From: Diprion similis
Taxonomy: Eukaryota; Arthropoda; Insecta; Hymenoptera; Diprionidae
Direction of reading: 5' to 3'
DNA length: 64,000 nucleotides
Assembly: GCF_021155765.1 (NCBI RefSeq)
Contig: NC_060106.1
Span: forward strand, 14,348,031 to 14,412,030
Part shown: in pieces, positions 49,801-62,060 of the stretch
Position numbering within the stretch: the stretch's first letter is position 1
Layout: each line of letters starts with the position of its first letter
The notes under the pieces: model-generated
Database searches by the model: none
What the model was told of the DNA's origin: nothing
Seen by the model: the letters and a program-made list of their open reading frames with translations, nothing else
Position numbers and translations under genes: made by a program

Positions 49801-51356
49801 AAGAATTAGCGAGCACAGAAGAAATAAAATAAAATATATTATATACATATATGACCCAAAAATGGTGGAAACTGTAACCATTATTATAAGTTTATACGCA
49901 AAAACTTAGTTTTCTTCAGGCATGACGAAAGATGATGACGAGTAGAAAATGTAACTGCATAATTTGAAAGTGAAAAATTCCAGTTACTCTCGCCGTTTCT
50001 TTTATACATACATTATGCAGATGAAATAGCTGGGGAAATTACATTATACAATTTTTTACTTTTATATCTGAATCTGCAGTTTCTATGAAAGTAGTGAGGT
50101 TTATTTAATTCAACTACCTTGCGTTCCCAAAGTTGTCTGTATAATCGCCGAGTATATTTTTCATAAATTTGGATTACAAACGATGCTTATGAAATACAAT
50201 TCCTTTCTCACGGCCCAGGAGATGAATAAAAAATAAAAAAAAAAACAGCAAGTAAATAGAAATAGTCACATTACGAAGGTTATTTCACAACGTTGCGGGA
50301 CGTTCTCATTATCCGCGGCGAGACTGTATTATACATTGCATAGAGACGTTCTCGTTGAATAGTTGACCTCATTCTAACCTGACCAAGTTCTACTCTTTCG
50401 TAAATATTCAAGACGTTTTCATTGTAACTCGATTTGCTTTCAAAACGTACTGCAGATATATTTGCGCACGGTATATGCAAGCAGATGCGCAGTAAAGCTG
50501 TAGAATAACTGCTGGTTGTATGAAAATATGGATTCAGTCACGCTGTAATTATTTTACGAAGCCATGAATTTCGCTACAGCAATTGCGTGTAGTCATAATA
50601 CGACTTTTGCAAACGTCTGTTTCAGCCGCGGCCGAGCGTCTGCTGACCCTGCTGGGCGTTGACGAGGACGACGAAGCTTCATCGTCGGAGGACGAGGGGG
50701 TGGAGGTCGACCTGGAGGACAGCGACGGAGAGGATCCGCAGGACACGCGTCTGCTGCACCAGCTCGCGGCGTCGCTGGCGCAGGAGCTGAAGTACGCGAA
50801 GCAGAACAGTTCGAACAGCAAACTAGCGCTGCAGAGCCAGGGGGCTTGCAGCGAGGTCCAGGGTAAGGACGGGACGACTTCGAGCATGGATTTCGGGCCC
50901 GAAACCACACGGGAGTACAACTCGACTAGCTTCGAGAGGCGTGGAAGTTCGGCTCCGTTCTGCCACAGCGAGGAATCCCGTCTTTCCCGACACCTGCAGC
51001 ACCGTCTGCACGAGCAGCTGCCGCCCCCGCCGCCCTACCAATGCACCAGGGTGAACGCGCTGCCCCAGCCTCACGAGGCGCGGGGGAAGTTCGAATTCGT
51101 CGCGAGGGCCCAGAACCACGCGGAAATGCCACCCGCCTACCCCCCCTTCGGCTCCTGCGCCATGATCGAGGACCCCGAGGGGCCCCGGCTGACGAACCCC
51201 GTTTCGTGGGGCGTCGGGTGGGAGGCTTGCGCCTCCGAGGCCCTCCGATACCTCGTGGAGGACGAGGGGCTTCCCCCCCACCACCCCACCGTCGTCGCCA
51301 TGAAGAATCACCTCGACCTGCAGAGAGGGCGGGTCCTTTCTCAGTTCGTTGCGTAA
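40874..51356 (+). CDS. Acidic, proline-rich protein with C-terminal Orange-like segment, three exons
   Basis: Exons 40874-40915, 44626-44722 and 50626-51356 join in phase 0 and phase 1 to 289 residues. Exon 1 is only 14 codons, MRDTNDMMEDVICE. Exon 2 encodes an acidic helix-prone stretch (GGLEDLVNLASDIADSAPSI). Exon 3 is GC-rich and holds AAAERLLTLLGVDEDD, an acidic block (about 61-86), a predicted helix LLHQLAASLAQELKYA, a PPPPPY motif (Tyr 184; WW/SH3-type ligand) and a C-terminal segment, about 243-289, containing GWEACASEALRYLVEDEGL and NHLDLQR. That segment resembles the Orange domain of Hairy, Hey and Clockwork-orange repressors (G-x-x-x-C-x-x-E-x-x-x-Y/F-L, then HL). No bHLH or WRPW motif is present. 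I do not recognise the gene; a nuclear co-regulator is a guess. Homology to Orange domains is tentative. Confidence 0.8.
40916..44625. other. First intron of the Orange-like gene (3.7 kb)
   Basis: No exon or RNA gene could be supported. The first few hundred bases after the donor GAG|GTAATT are CpG-containing. A short AACCTAACCTAACC stretch lies near 43.81 kb. Open frames at 42838-43170 (-) and elsewhere lack coding character. Given its size and its position just after the start codon, this intron is a reasonable place for enhancers, but I see no specific site. Confidence 0.55.
46065..46089. repeat. CT microsatellite
   Basis: Perfect CT dinucleotide run inside the second intron of the Orange-like gene. 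Confidence 0.95.
49141..49203. repeat. GGAAGGTAGA / GGTA tandem array
   Basis: About four decamer units GGTAGAGGAA grade into five GGTA tetramers and then CGTACGTACG. This is a compound intronic simple repeat. Confidence 0.9.
49358..49377. repeat. ACTG tetranucleotide microsatellite
   Basis: Five tandem ACTG units in the second intron of the Orange-like gene. Confidence 0.95.
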
Positions 51357-54262
51357 ATCGACATTATTTATTTATTTTCTTTTCTCCGGGTATTGTTTCT
51401 TATTTAATTATCGAGATGTAGAACGTCGGAATATATGTGATGTTTTTTTTTCTTTCTTTTTCTTTACAGCCGTTGCAAATCCGGGTCGACGACTCGGCGA
51501 TATCGCGATCGGGCGGGAGTTGAAATATAGAAAGATCTGGAAAAAATAGGACGGTCATTATGTCGAATTCTCAACGACGAGGAAATTTGGATTTGTAAAA
51601 TCGATTTTTCGCTTTTTTTTTTTCTTGAAAATTCGACGTAGCATCCTTTTTATTTTTTAATCTTTCTACATTTTTAACCCCTGCACTCCTATAATAGGGA
51701 TTAGCTAATTAGGACAAATTGAGGGGCCATTTATTCAAGGAGGTCATGAAATTATCAATGAAAATCAAATTGATCGTCAAAGTAATTTAGATGAGTGAAT
51801 TTTTGTTTTTTTTTTCAACAACTAGGAATCAATCAATGTCTGTAAATAAGATCAGAGAAAATCATTGCGAATCTGTTAAAATCGCGCCGCGAGATTCAAG
51901 GAAGTCAAGGAAACTCACTCGACAAGGATGAAACCAATGAAAATTATTCGAAATCAATGTATTTACTTGATTTTCATGTAAATGGCCCTTCGCGATTGAA
52001 CGTTTCCTCCTTCGGTTCAAGCGGGAATCAAATTAATTACGCAAATAGAAGCGCTGCGGCACAGCTGAGGCGAAAGCTCTGTAACGAAGTTTGAAAACTC
52101 GTGCTGAGGTTTTTTCGCGACGAAATGGAAAACTGCCGATAACTGTAGCGAAACTTTGCAAATGTATGGCGGAAAAATTACGGGAAACGAATCTCACCCA
52201 ACGAAGTCGGGCAGAAGTCTGGCCTTGCGTAGTAAATTTATCGCGTTGATCGTCCGTTGTCGATTGATTTAATGATCTGCATTCAATTTCAATTCGTTCT
52301 ATTTCCCTCGCTGCGACCGGGATGTCGATGAAACGTTGATCTGCTTTATCACACTCGGTAACATTTTGTAACTCTGCGGATTGTGTGAAGAAAGTTAAAA
52401 CGTGGCTGTACGAAATCCGGTGTAATTGACGTTATCGCAGGTTTTATTTCTGACTTTACGGAGTTACGAAGATTTTGTGAAAGAAAAAAAGAAAAAGAAA
52501 ACTCTCAACTTAAGCAGTGTCGAAAAGGAAATGTCGCATTCTCTTAAATCAGAATTATAGGAACGACGGTGTCGAGACAATTTTGAGAGTTGTGCGACTG
52601 TTGTTTTTATCTTTTCATTCCCACGACTGGAGAAAGGACTTGAAACACTTTATCTGCACCATTCTCGACTCCGCCTTTCCTCAAAGGTTACTCGAGATTT
52701 CTTCCTGCGACGTAATCTCCAAAGCAGGACGCTACCCTTGCTTCTTGGCTCTTGATGATTTCTTGCGGTGGCGAAAGAAACAAACCAAATCGTCCTAGTT
52801 CATTATTTTTCTAGTGTACGGAGATAGCGCGAAAGTTGAGTGTTACAATCGATAAGGCGGTAATTCTGGGAGATGTTGAATTTCACGTTTCTGTGCCAAT
52901 CAAGCAGCTCATGTTCTTAGCTAATTTCAACCCACATGGCGGTACATATTGGGATTTGATCGATAAATGATATTCGTTAATTTATAATAATTTACGCGTA
53001 TGTATAGGTATTTTGTAGCTAATGTATTGCGATGTGCTTCAATTTGCAATTGTCGTAAATAATCGAGATTCGCTTCCTCGTATCGATAAGCTGGTGCATT
53101 GTGCTGGTCTTGGCCAATCGACGAAGTAAGATAAGGTATTAGCAATGAGGCTGCGGCCAATTTTTTTATGAATCTATAATTGCTAGACGAATCAGCCGCG
53201 GTGGATAAACTATTTTTATTTATTTATTATCATGATTATGTTTCTTCTCTTTCAATCTTTGAATCGCAGCACCGGCGACGTATGACGGAATGGAAACTTA
53301 AAACCAACGAGGCTTAGGTTAGCGTAGTAACGGATAATTAACGAAGGATATTACACGATCGATCGCATTCCTTCTCGCAACAGTCGCATCGGAGGAGAAA
53401 GTTGTATAATAAATATATACCTGTATACAACGTAGTACGTATATATATGCGGTGTATCCGACAAACGAAAGATCGATTGTAGGAAATTCGTGGTTGATCA
53501 CTTGTCGGTCGTGTTTATAATAAAAAAGCAACACAAAATATATACATAAATTACAATATTAAAGCCTTGTAAGTCTTAAGCGCTTATTATATAATTAAAA
53601 ACATTAAAAAAATGTCCTAGGAGAGTTAACGAGAGTAGGCTATGATAATTATATATATAATAGATATAATATCATATCTATTGCGAATGCACAATATTAA
53701 AGTAATAACCCCCCTAAACTAATCGTATGAAATCCACTCAGCACTGCCAACGTTCTCTAGATCCTTTCCAAAGATCTTAGATATTTATTGAACGGGGGAG
53801 TAACGTGTCAAATTAGAGGGATGAACAGGAGGAAGAAGAAGTACGAAAATAAGATGGAGGTGGGCGTGTTTTAAAGCTTCGAATTCCTTCACCTTGTCAG
53901 AGTTATTTTACTTTTACCACGCATATACATATAGGGTAAATCGGACATTTCATTGTCGGATCAACTTTGCCCGTCTTCGGTGCTTTAGAATCAAACAATT
54001 CCAGCACCGAGCATCGGTGACTGGTTGAGTTGAGGTAAAAAGCACTTTGTATATCTGCTTAATAATACGACCGTAGTTGAATAAAGAAATGGCAGTTTTC
54101 CGAGCTAGAATTGCTAGAAATCTTGCGTAAATTGAATTTGAAAAAATATTGCGTAAAAAGCTTTATCGCGAGCCGCGTTTATACCTCGTCGTGCAGAGGC
54201 GATTATTGTAAATATGTATTATATTGTTTTAACTTATACAGTCGATCCATTGTTACTTTTAC

Positions 54263-54302
54263 AATAAATCATTTGTAGATAGCATTTGACCAGTATAATA
54301 AA
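54263..54302 (+). terminator. Paired AATAAA motifs, possible end of the Orange-like gene
   Basis: AATAAA occurs at 54263-54268 and again at 54297-54302. They are about 2.9 kb after the stop codon; assignment to that gene assumes a long 3' UTR. Confidence 0.3.
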
Positions 54303-57300
54303 CGACCATTAAATTAACGAAATATAATTGAATTTTTCTTTTTTTTACACACCAACTCGAATATCCGCATCTATCCGTATTAGGAAAAATAATATATGTA
54401 GGTATATTTACGTATGTGCAGACTGAACCTACATAATCTGGACTGCATATCTTAATGCCAATTAATTTGGCTGATGATTCGCTGTGAGTCTCAGCAGGGG
54501 GTATAAACCGCCTTGTCTGTCCGTGTTAATTACGTCTTGTGTAATTAAAAAGTAACGGTCACGTACGGTACATGCATTACATGTATGTATAATGTATATA
54601 CGCAAACAGATCCGGGATACTGCTAACCGTAAATCAAACCCCGCAGAGAAGAGAACATCAAGGGAACAAGACTCTTCTCGAAAATCGTTCATTCCCCGTC
54701 TGATTGAAGCCCCGTCTCGGGACGAGCGTTACTTTTTTTATTTTCAATCACTCGGGAGCCTGATTTCAAAAGTAAATTTAACAACGGAAATTAAATTTCA
54801 TTGATTCGTTTTCGCATTATATTTTTGATACGACATACAGGGTGTCTGTATTCATCGGCAACCCTACATTCATTTAAGGCTCGTTTCGCGCAATTTCGAT
54901 GATTGTTTATTATTATCAATCAATGAACGCCGGGCAGGTGAGAGAATTTGGTCGAATGATCGCGACTGAAATGACGACAGTGCAAATATGTACCTTGTAC
55001 GTTTTGAGAGTGGCACGCGACCCGGCGAATACGGGGCCCTCCACAGAACACGTGACAAGTTACCTGCAGCGTCCGTGATCAATCGTCCTTTCCTCGACCC
55101 ACGCCAATGGGGCATCTGGTGTCCGTCCGTCCTTCCGTGGCACCGTACACATGCCGTGCATCTGCTCTACCAACGCGCACTTTTGTTGCTAGCGACATCA
55201 ACAGTCGCCAGCCGCCGAAATAATCCACGCCGATGGAACACGGCCAGCTGTTGTTGTGCACCGGTCGCTCGGAACGATCGACTGGCTCACGAGATCGCAA
55301 GATTCGAAATCGGGAATGAATTCCAATAGATTAGAACCACGCCGCCTGGCGGCGGAAACTGCGAAATTCTACGGGTCTCGTATTTGAAAATAAACGTCTT
55401 CCATTTTCGCCTTTCTCGCTGTTTATCAGCTCCGTGTGATAAGGCAAGACTCTGGTAGCTTGCACGAGATCCTACACGTACCGATAGCGGTGTAATTTGC
55501 GTGGAACAGTTTAGCGGATTGCTGATTCGTTTTCGGCGCCATATTGTTTCACCGCCGTCTGTATAATCGGGGGCATGATTTTTTACCCAATACTATTATT
55601 AACATTGTAGTCGAAAATTAGAAGTATCGGATCGGCATTATTTTCTAATTTGAAGGAAGGAAAATCGGAGTGGAAACCGCGACGCCACTGCGGCATCTGC
55701 CCTACCCCGTCAGCTGCTGCTTCAGCCTCTGGTGCATTCGCTGCCTCCAATTCCGGCGCGTGGCATGACCCCCACTCTCGTCTCTCTCTCGTATTTTCTC
55801 ATCGACTTCAAATCGGAGTTAAAGAGATTCGGATAGCCAGGTTCTACCATGTTTTTCGCCGATCATCGACTGGAGCACGAAATTTAGAGTGTGCAGTTCA
55901 CATTGGGGTTTGCTGCGGATTAGACGCGAAGTTGTTCTTCGTCCTTTTCTTCCAGAATTGGGAGATGTCCTCTTTCCTTCTTTCGTCCCGGGAGAGTTGA
56001 TTAACAGATTCTTATCTAAATAGGGAATCTAATCCCCCAAAATCATCCCACGGGTCCTCTCAACGTCCGTTCAACATCCTTCGCGCTCACTTCAGCTCGA
56101 CATCCTGTCTGCGCCTGCAATGCAGCCACCGCCGAGATCTTAGATAGTTTTTTCTGTACTTTTTGCGAGAAACGATTTTGGGGCTTTTTTCTTCTCTCCT
56201 TCTCTCTCTCCCCCTCGCGCTCTCGCTCTTTCTCTTTCACTTTTTCTACCGTGGATGGAAGCATACAGCTGTTTCGGGCCAGTCAGGTGGCACCCATCGC
56301 GACAGCTGCGGGGGTGAGCACTGAACTCCACGGTCTCCGTATACCAAAGGGTTAAAAATTCTCCAATGAATTTCTCGTGTTGTTTTCAATGTCATATTTC
56401 GCTACTAAATACCTTTATGCCGCGCAATAATGCGTGCATATTTTTTTCCCACTATTATTTTTGACATCCATAGATATAAATAATTTATCAAAGAAAATTA
56501 TTTGTAGTGAATATGAGCCACATAAAAAAGTGGAAACACAGACGGTATACTTTTATATAATAATAACAATTTTCTTATCAACTGTAAAATGGCCATCAAT
56601 ATTTTTCTCAGAATCGTATTATTGAAAGTGAAAAATGGCCTGGGAGCAGGTTATCTCTGACTGGAGTTTGAAGGCAATTTGTTCAATTTGTATTAATTCA
56701 CAATAATGAACTGTACAAGGTAGCCTCATTCGATGAAATGTCGCACGGGATCGAGTTTCATTAAATTCCGATAATGAACGAGGGGACCGCACAAGGCGAG
56801 GCGAATTATTTAGGAACTTTCGGAATTCGGAAATTGTACTAATTGATTGTTGACTGGAGGAATAGGGTTTTTTGATCAATTTAAATAGATCCTTAAAAAT
56901 TCTCCTTTCGTCTCCTTGACGTACATCGACTCTGCCTTGACCGCATCCGTGAGTCCAGTCATTAGCGGTGGACGAACACAAACACAAATTAGAAAACGAG
57001 GTACATACTACGACACATTATACGTCTCTAACAAATCATTCCTATCTCCGAAACTCACGAAACTCACGCAGGCGCTATGATAATTTAACTTGAATCGTAT
57101 TGATCGATCAATATCCGTTTTTGAAGCTGGCGGTGCGATCCTCAAATCGAACTTCATCGAAGTCTCTTATCGTCGCATCAGGTTCATCAATCGGGCATAA
57201 GTAATTCGAAGCACAGCGGTAGGTAAGTAGATTACCGAAGATTGTTGGATCAAATTAGCTCAAACGAATCTTAAGTAGCTCTTCCTTTTTGATTTCTAGG

Positions 57301-57689
57301 GCGACACAGCGAGCGATGGACAGAGGACGTCGAGGATGAAGGAACTTTTTTTGACACCACGGTGATCGATCGAACTTGCTTATTCCGATGCATCGCTAGC
57401 TCTTCGGTGCAGTGTGCAATTAAATTTTAAGTACCTTTACGAGCCTCGACTCCAGCCGGACGTTTGGCTGCTTCAATTTTTGCGTCTGGAGAACCTGATC
57501 GTCTGCCGAGGACTCGAAATCCTCAAGGACTGCGGTGGGAGTCGCAGGAGACGACGGTATTATCCTCGTCCGTCTGTCATATCGCCGGCAGCGGCAACGA
57601 GGTTAGACGTGCGTTAGCTGGATGTAATTTATCGATGTAGACATGCGACAATTTTCATCCTCAAAATGCCATCCTTCGCGTAATCGGAT

Positions 57690-57705
57690 CGCGCGCGCGC
57701 GCGCG
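57690..57705. repeat. GC dinucleotide run
   Basis: Eight tandem GC/CG steps in a CpG-rich island. Such alternating purine-pyrimidine tracts can adopt Z-DNA. Confidence 0.9.
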
Positions 57706-58596
57706 GTCCTGAATACGTAAAACTCGTCATCTCGTCTCCCGCATTTATCGGGGGGAAAAGCAATTCAAGCGACGTTGATAAATAGGTACGTACGCCTGAT
57801 TACCGTCGGCGAAAGCCTCGCAACTTCTCCGACGACACGACGACGATTAACTGGACCTTAAGATGCACCGCGCGGAGCAAAGTGAAAGCGAGTGCAATTT
57901 TTCTCTCGTTTACTTTTTTCCCTACCTTATAAATATACAATCCTCTCCTTTCCTCACGTCGTTACCTTGTTAAACAATTCATTACTCGGAACCCTTTCGG
58001 CGAATAACCGCCGTATATGTATAATTCAGTTCGTTAATTACACGCCGAACTAAGCTTACCAATCTTCCCCGATTATTATACCTACGCAATGCGTAGCGTC
58101 GCGCAGCGCAGCGCAGATGCAAGGAGACACGTGCCTCGTGCCCCTCCTCATTAATTTCCCAACCTTTCTCAAATCAACGAAATTAGTGAGGTGAGGAGAT
58201 CCCGCCCTCGTATATACGCCACCGGAGCGTTCCGTATACCCTCCAAGGAAAACGCTCTAGGATCAGCCCGGAAGTAAAGGTGCAGTTTGGCACGAGTCGT
58301 TTTCGATCTAAACCCTGCTCGGCACGCTCCTCGTTCATTCGAGCAGCTGTCTCCGTTTCTCGAAGGCCTGCTGCTGCACCGAAAATTTTCCAATTTTCCA
58401 ACGCCATCAGCAAACCGGACGCGTCAAATTTAGCGTTCAATCTGCACTATTGTGACGATCAGATAATTTCCGCACGTGATTATCGCCGGAATTCACTCGC
58501 CGCACGAGCGTTGAAGCGATTTTGGCGAATCTGTCGACGAATATCGTTGAATCGGGGGACGCGCCTGGGGGCAAATTCATCCACTCGCCGCAGGGC

Positions 58597-58735
58597 TGGT
58601 TGTTCCGACAGATGTACTTCCGGCAGCTGGAGCTGCTCGAACGGACGTGTCGTGTGCGGAAACCGTGCACGCGCCCTCATACGGAACACCACGACGCTGT
58701 CGAGGATCAGAGCCATTGTTCGACCGCTTTGTTAC
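58597..58735 (+). other. Possible unassigned coding exon in a CpG-rich island
   Basis: After an acceptor-like CCACTCGCCGCAG a plus-strand frame reads GWLFRQMYFRQLELLERTC and on through RKPCTRPHTEHHD, using many G/C third positions unlike the surrounding DNA. It stays open for about 70 codons. No start, donor partner or family match could be identified, and the complementary strand is open too, as is usual in CpG-rich DNA. Treat it as a candidate only. Confidence 0.2.
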
Positions 58736-60619
58736 CAGCCTTGGAATTGGGTTGGGTATCAAATTTTTCTATTTTTTTCTTTCTTTTTCTTGCTATTTTT
58801 ACTTTTTCCTATCGGAAGACGGACTTGTAACGATTATAGGAAGGAGGAGGGTGAGCTGGGGGCGAAATTGCGATGGGAGAATGCCTGTATTGATTTAATG
58901 CAAATTAAAACGGGCAGGTCGAGTATTTTGGGGTTAATTTTTTGTCGAGTATAATTCGTCGGGAATACAGTACTTTTTTTTTTAAAATCTTGCTCGTTGT
59001 AGATGTTGTAATTTGAATAATTTTATTCCACTTTTTACCGTGAAAAATATAAACGATATCAGATGCAAATTGTGATTGAATTTTCTTTCTTATATTTCGA
59101 CGGGACGAGGTTGATCGTTTTTAAGAAATATCGACAATCGGTATATTTTTGCAGTTTCTTTGAAATAATTCAACCAGAATACAACGTGGAACGAACATAT
59201 TATTCTCACAGTGCTGAGAATGAATTTCAAGATCATAAAGCGATCTATAGATCGTCAAAGTGATACTTCGGTCAAATGAATAACACATGAAACGCAGAAC
59301 GTGTAATTCTCCTTGTGCGACAAAAATGTTATCGTCAATTTTCACAATAATAATATGAATGAAATGTAAACCGCATTGTCTGAGCGAAAAACAAGGCTAA
59401 AGAAATTATTCCCACAAGTCCTGCAAGTTTTCATTTCGTCAAGGATATACCGCACATCCCTCAGTCACATATATCCTCTTATTGCATGCAGACGCTGCGC
59501 AAAACAAAGTAAAACGGTGCAACCGAATAAAGATTCGGTCTTTGCCGGATATACCTATTTTTTTGTCCATTTCTTTTTTCACCTCTCACTTCTTGTTCTA
59601 GAGCCATACTGTTGCCAGCTGTCGACGCAGTGCATTGTCAGTATTGATGGTCGCCGATTTCACGCGTATTCGCGAATGTTTTTTGGAGGATTGCGGAAAA
59701 CTTTACTTGATTAACGCTATTCTCTGTTTTTTTTTTTATTTTTCTCTCAGTACCGATCTATTTTCTCAAGTCTTATTTTACGTATAGTCTTGAATTCAGT
59801 CCGATGTAAGATTATACAGCCAACACGCTGGCAAGAAAGTAGCATAACTTCTCATTGGATCAAAGTGACACTGACCGAGTGTGCAGCTTATGAGGCTTAT
59901 CGTGAAAATCATTTCAGAGTTTATATTATGATTCTAGGATGTAGCAATTTAACCAATTCACTCAATTCCATAATACGCCCGTAGCCCTCATGCCGTCTGA
60001 TGCCCGGCAGCATTCCTCAGCGACTATACGCCCACCCTCCTTGTTATTAATATTTCACTGTAACCGACTCGCCTGACTTTAACATTAACAGACTTCACTA
60101 ACCGAGGCTCTACGCCCGGGACCAACAATAAGATCGATTAAATTTAACTCGGCCGTTGTTACGGGGTAAATATAATACCTGCATACGCCTAAAGACATCA
60201 GTTCTGCACTCAGCCCCAGGATTAATTTAAGCGCATCGACGACGGGTGGCAAAATTAATAGGAACTAAATTATTGCAGTATACTCTTGCAGAGGTATAGC
60301 ATGGATACTTTGAAACCGGTGCTTATTGTACGTATGGAAATGGGTCTAAAGTAGGAAACTACGAAACCGCACAACTGCGGAAGTTGAAAAATATCAATTT
60401 ACCCCAGATCTACTCGTTCGATAACGGCTGGTAGGCAGGTTTCAGGCCAACGTACATACGTGATACCGACGTGGCCAACGCAAGTGTGTGAAAGTGTAGT
60501 ACATACGCATGTACCCATATGGCCCCCACATGTCAGCATCGTCGTTTCGCGTCGTACACACCAGAGCAAGGCGGCACTCCCCCCCAGCAAGGGGGCGTCA
60601 TCGGGACCCCAGCTGATGT

Positions 60620-60881
60620 CGACTCCCCTTTAGCGTCGGTTCAGAGTTCATTCGGACACTCGGTTAGTCTGTCGCGGCGCTCTGCTCCCGTCGTAGGCTT
60701 ACCGCAAAACTGAGCGTGAGGGAATCGGTGTAGTAATAAAGCATGACGGTATAGAGTGCGGAGGGATCACTCGAAGGTATAACGCAACTGAGGAGAATTC
60801 CGCAAGAGTGTATATTACAGATAAGTTGCGGCTAATCGAGGCGTTCGTAGAACAGCGCGCAATAACAGCCAGCAGCTAAAG
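60620..60881 (+). promoter_or_regulatory. Inferred promoter and non-coding first exon of the small orphan gene
   Basis: A CpG-richer block ends in a strong donor, GCTAAAG|GTGGGT, at 60881/60882. The next acceptor on this strand with a start codon immediately behind it is TTTCTTTCAAG at 61822, giving an intron of about 0.94 kb. No coding frame precedes the donor. Exact start site not visible. Confidence 0.35.
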
Positions 60882-61823
60882 GTGGGTACCAACCAATGTG
60901 TTTCCTTGTACGTATTGTTTCCTCGGCATTGATCATCCGGTTCGTTAAAATTTTGAGCGCGGTGTAAAAGTGATTTTTGGAAAAAATCCTCGTCGGAATC
61001 TCTTACCGATATTAATTCTACACGTCAGCAGCAATCGCGGTGTCCGTTTGCCTTGAATTCAGCCTTCGTTAAATTAACCGCCAATTAACGCTCGGCCGAT
61101 TGTATGTCTTTCATCTATACCTGTTCCGTTTCAACCTTGCAGCGGTAAATAAAGCGTTAAATTACGTTTCGAACACGTCGGTTCTCTAGTTCGTTTGTAA
61201 TTTTCGCGTAAACGTGACTTCGGATCTCGGTTCCCGACGCGATCAATCCTCGATCGCCGCCTCGAAATTCTCGAATTATTCGACTCTTGATTCTTTCATT
61301 CGCGTAATTCGAGTCGGATTGAAATTAATTAAACCCACCGACTCGCAGTAAGTGCGGATAAGCGAAATAGAACGTGATTCACGCTGTTAGAATTCTCACT
61401 TTTGTGTACGTGCAGGCGGCGCTCAGGAATGATCGATGAAACGAGTCTCAACCACGTTTGCGGGAAGCACTCGGTCGTCCGGTGTATAACCGCGATATCC
61501 GAATCCTTAGTAACCGTGTTACGTTCTTCCTGCTATTGATTTCAGAGCTTACGCCTGTCTATAACGCGACTTACAAACATCGAGCTCTGTAATACCCAGG
61601 AGGGCAGCAGCGATTCGGCATAAAAGCGTTAAACACGCTTTTGACCGTTAATTCATTCCATACGCAATTTTTCCGTCGTTGACGACGGTCCGCGCAACGC
61701 GAGTTTCTTCTCAATTAGCAAATTAAACTAACGGCTGCGGTCACGTGAACGTAACGTGAGGATTGAACTAGTTGCATAATCGCCGCGTTTAAACCGTGCA
61801 GTATAAAAATTTTTCTTTCAAGG

Positions 61824-62060
61824 ATGATTCCCGACGTCGATATCGTCTACGCCACCTCCGAGGAGAAAATCAAAAACATGCCGACCGGAAGACCCGGAAG
61901 TCCTTCGTCGAGCACCGAGGATGAAGGACCGCCGATTACGGCCTGGCAGAGGTATCAGCAGTTTCTTGCTGTGATGGAGGCGAGCGGAGAGAAAATGGAC
62001 CGGAAAGTTATGCTGGAGGCGATGTTCAGGGGGAACGATTTGGCCTACGGCAATCACTGA
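61824..62060 (+). CDS. Small acidic orphan protein, 78 residues
   Basis: The frame opens one base after a pyrimidine-rich acceptor (TTTTTCTTTCAAG) with ATGATTCCCGACGTC and ends at TGA, so the whole protein may be in one exon. The N-terminal half (MIPDVDIVYATSEEK, RPGSPSSSTEDEG) is acidic and disordered-looking. The C-terminal half, ITAWQRYQQFLAVMEASGEK then DRKVMLEAMFRGND, reads as an amphipathic helical region. There is no signal peptide or membrane segment. I do not recognise the family. Codon use and the contrast between ordered and disordered halves favour a real gene. It cannot be an alternative last exon of the Orange-like gene, because both available splice phases break the frame. Confidence 0.65.
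   Translation: MIPDVDIVYATSEEKIKNMPTGRPGSPSSSTEDEGPPITAWQRYQQFLAVMEASGEKMDRKVMLEAMFRGNDLAYGNH

Larger units (their letters stand above)
44723..50625. other. Second intron of the Orange-like gene (5.9 kb), rich in simple repeats
   Basis: Contains a CT tract (46065-46089), an ATT tract (about 46850-46868), AT dinucleotide runs (near 47.36, 47.70 and 48.2 kb), a GGTAGA/GGTA array (49141-49203) and ACTG repeats (49358-49377). The 113- to 167-codon open frames at 46088-46634 run through low-complexity DNA on both strands and are not convincing. No exon recognised. Confidence 0.55.
51357..61823. other. 10-kb region after the Orange-like gene: probable 3' UTR, then unassigned DNA
   Basis: The first AATAAA motifs on the plus strand that I found are at about 54.08 kb, 54263 and 54297, so the 3' UTR of the Orange-like gene could reach about 2.9 kb. 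Beyond 54.3 kb several islands of CpG-rich DNA (55.0-55.3, 57.3-57.8, 58.2-58.7 kb) alternate with AT-rich sequence. Only one island, 58609-58735, looks at all coding (separate entry). Near 57300 a good acceptor (GATTTCTAG) leads into GGCGACACAGCG with no long frame, so an untranslated exon is possible. A CG dinucleotide run lies at 57690-57705. From about 60.6 to 60.88 kb there is a likely first exon of the next gene. Confidence 0.45.

Noticed and set aside
50549..51421. Long alternative frames on both strands across 50.5-51.4 kb
   Set aside because: They are shadows of GC-rich exon 3 of the Orange-like gene. Only the frame continuing from exon 2 in phase 1 makes a coherent protein.
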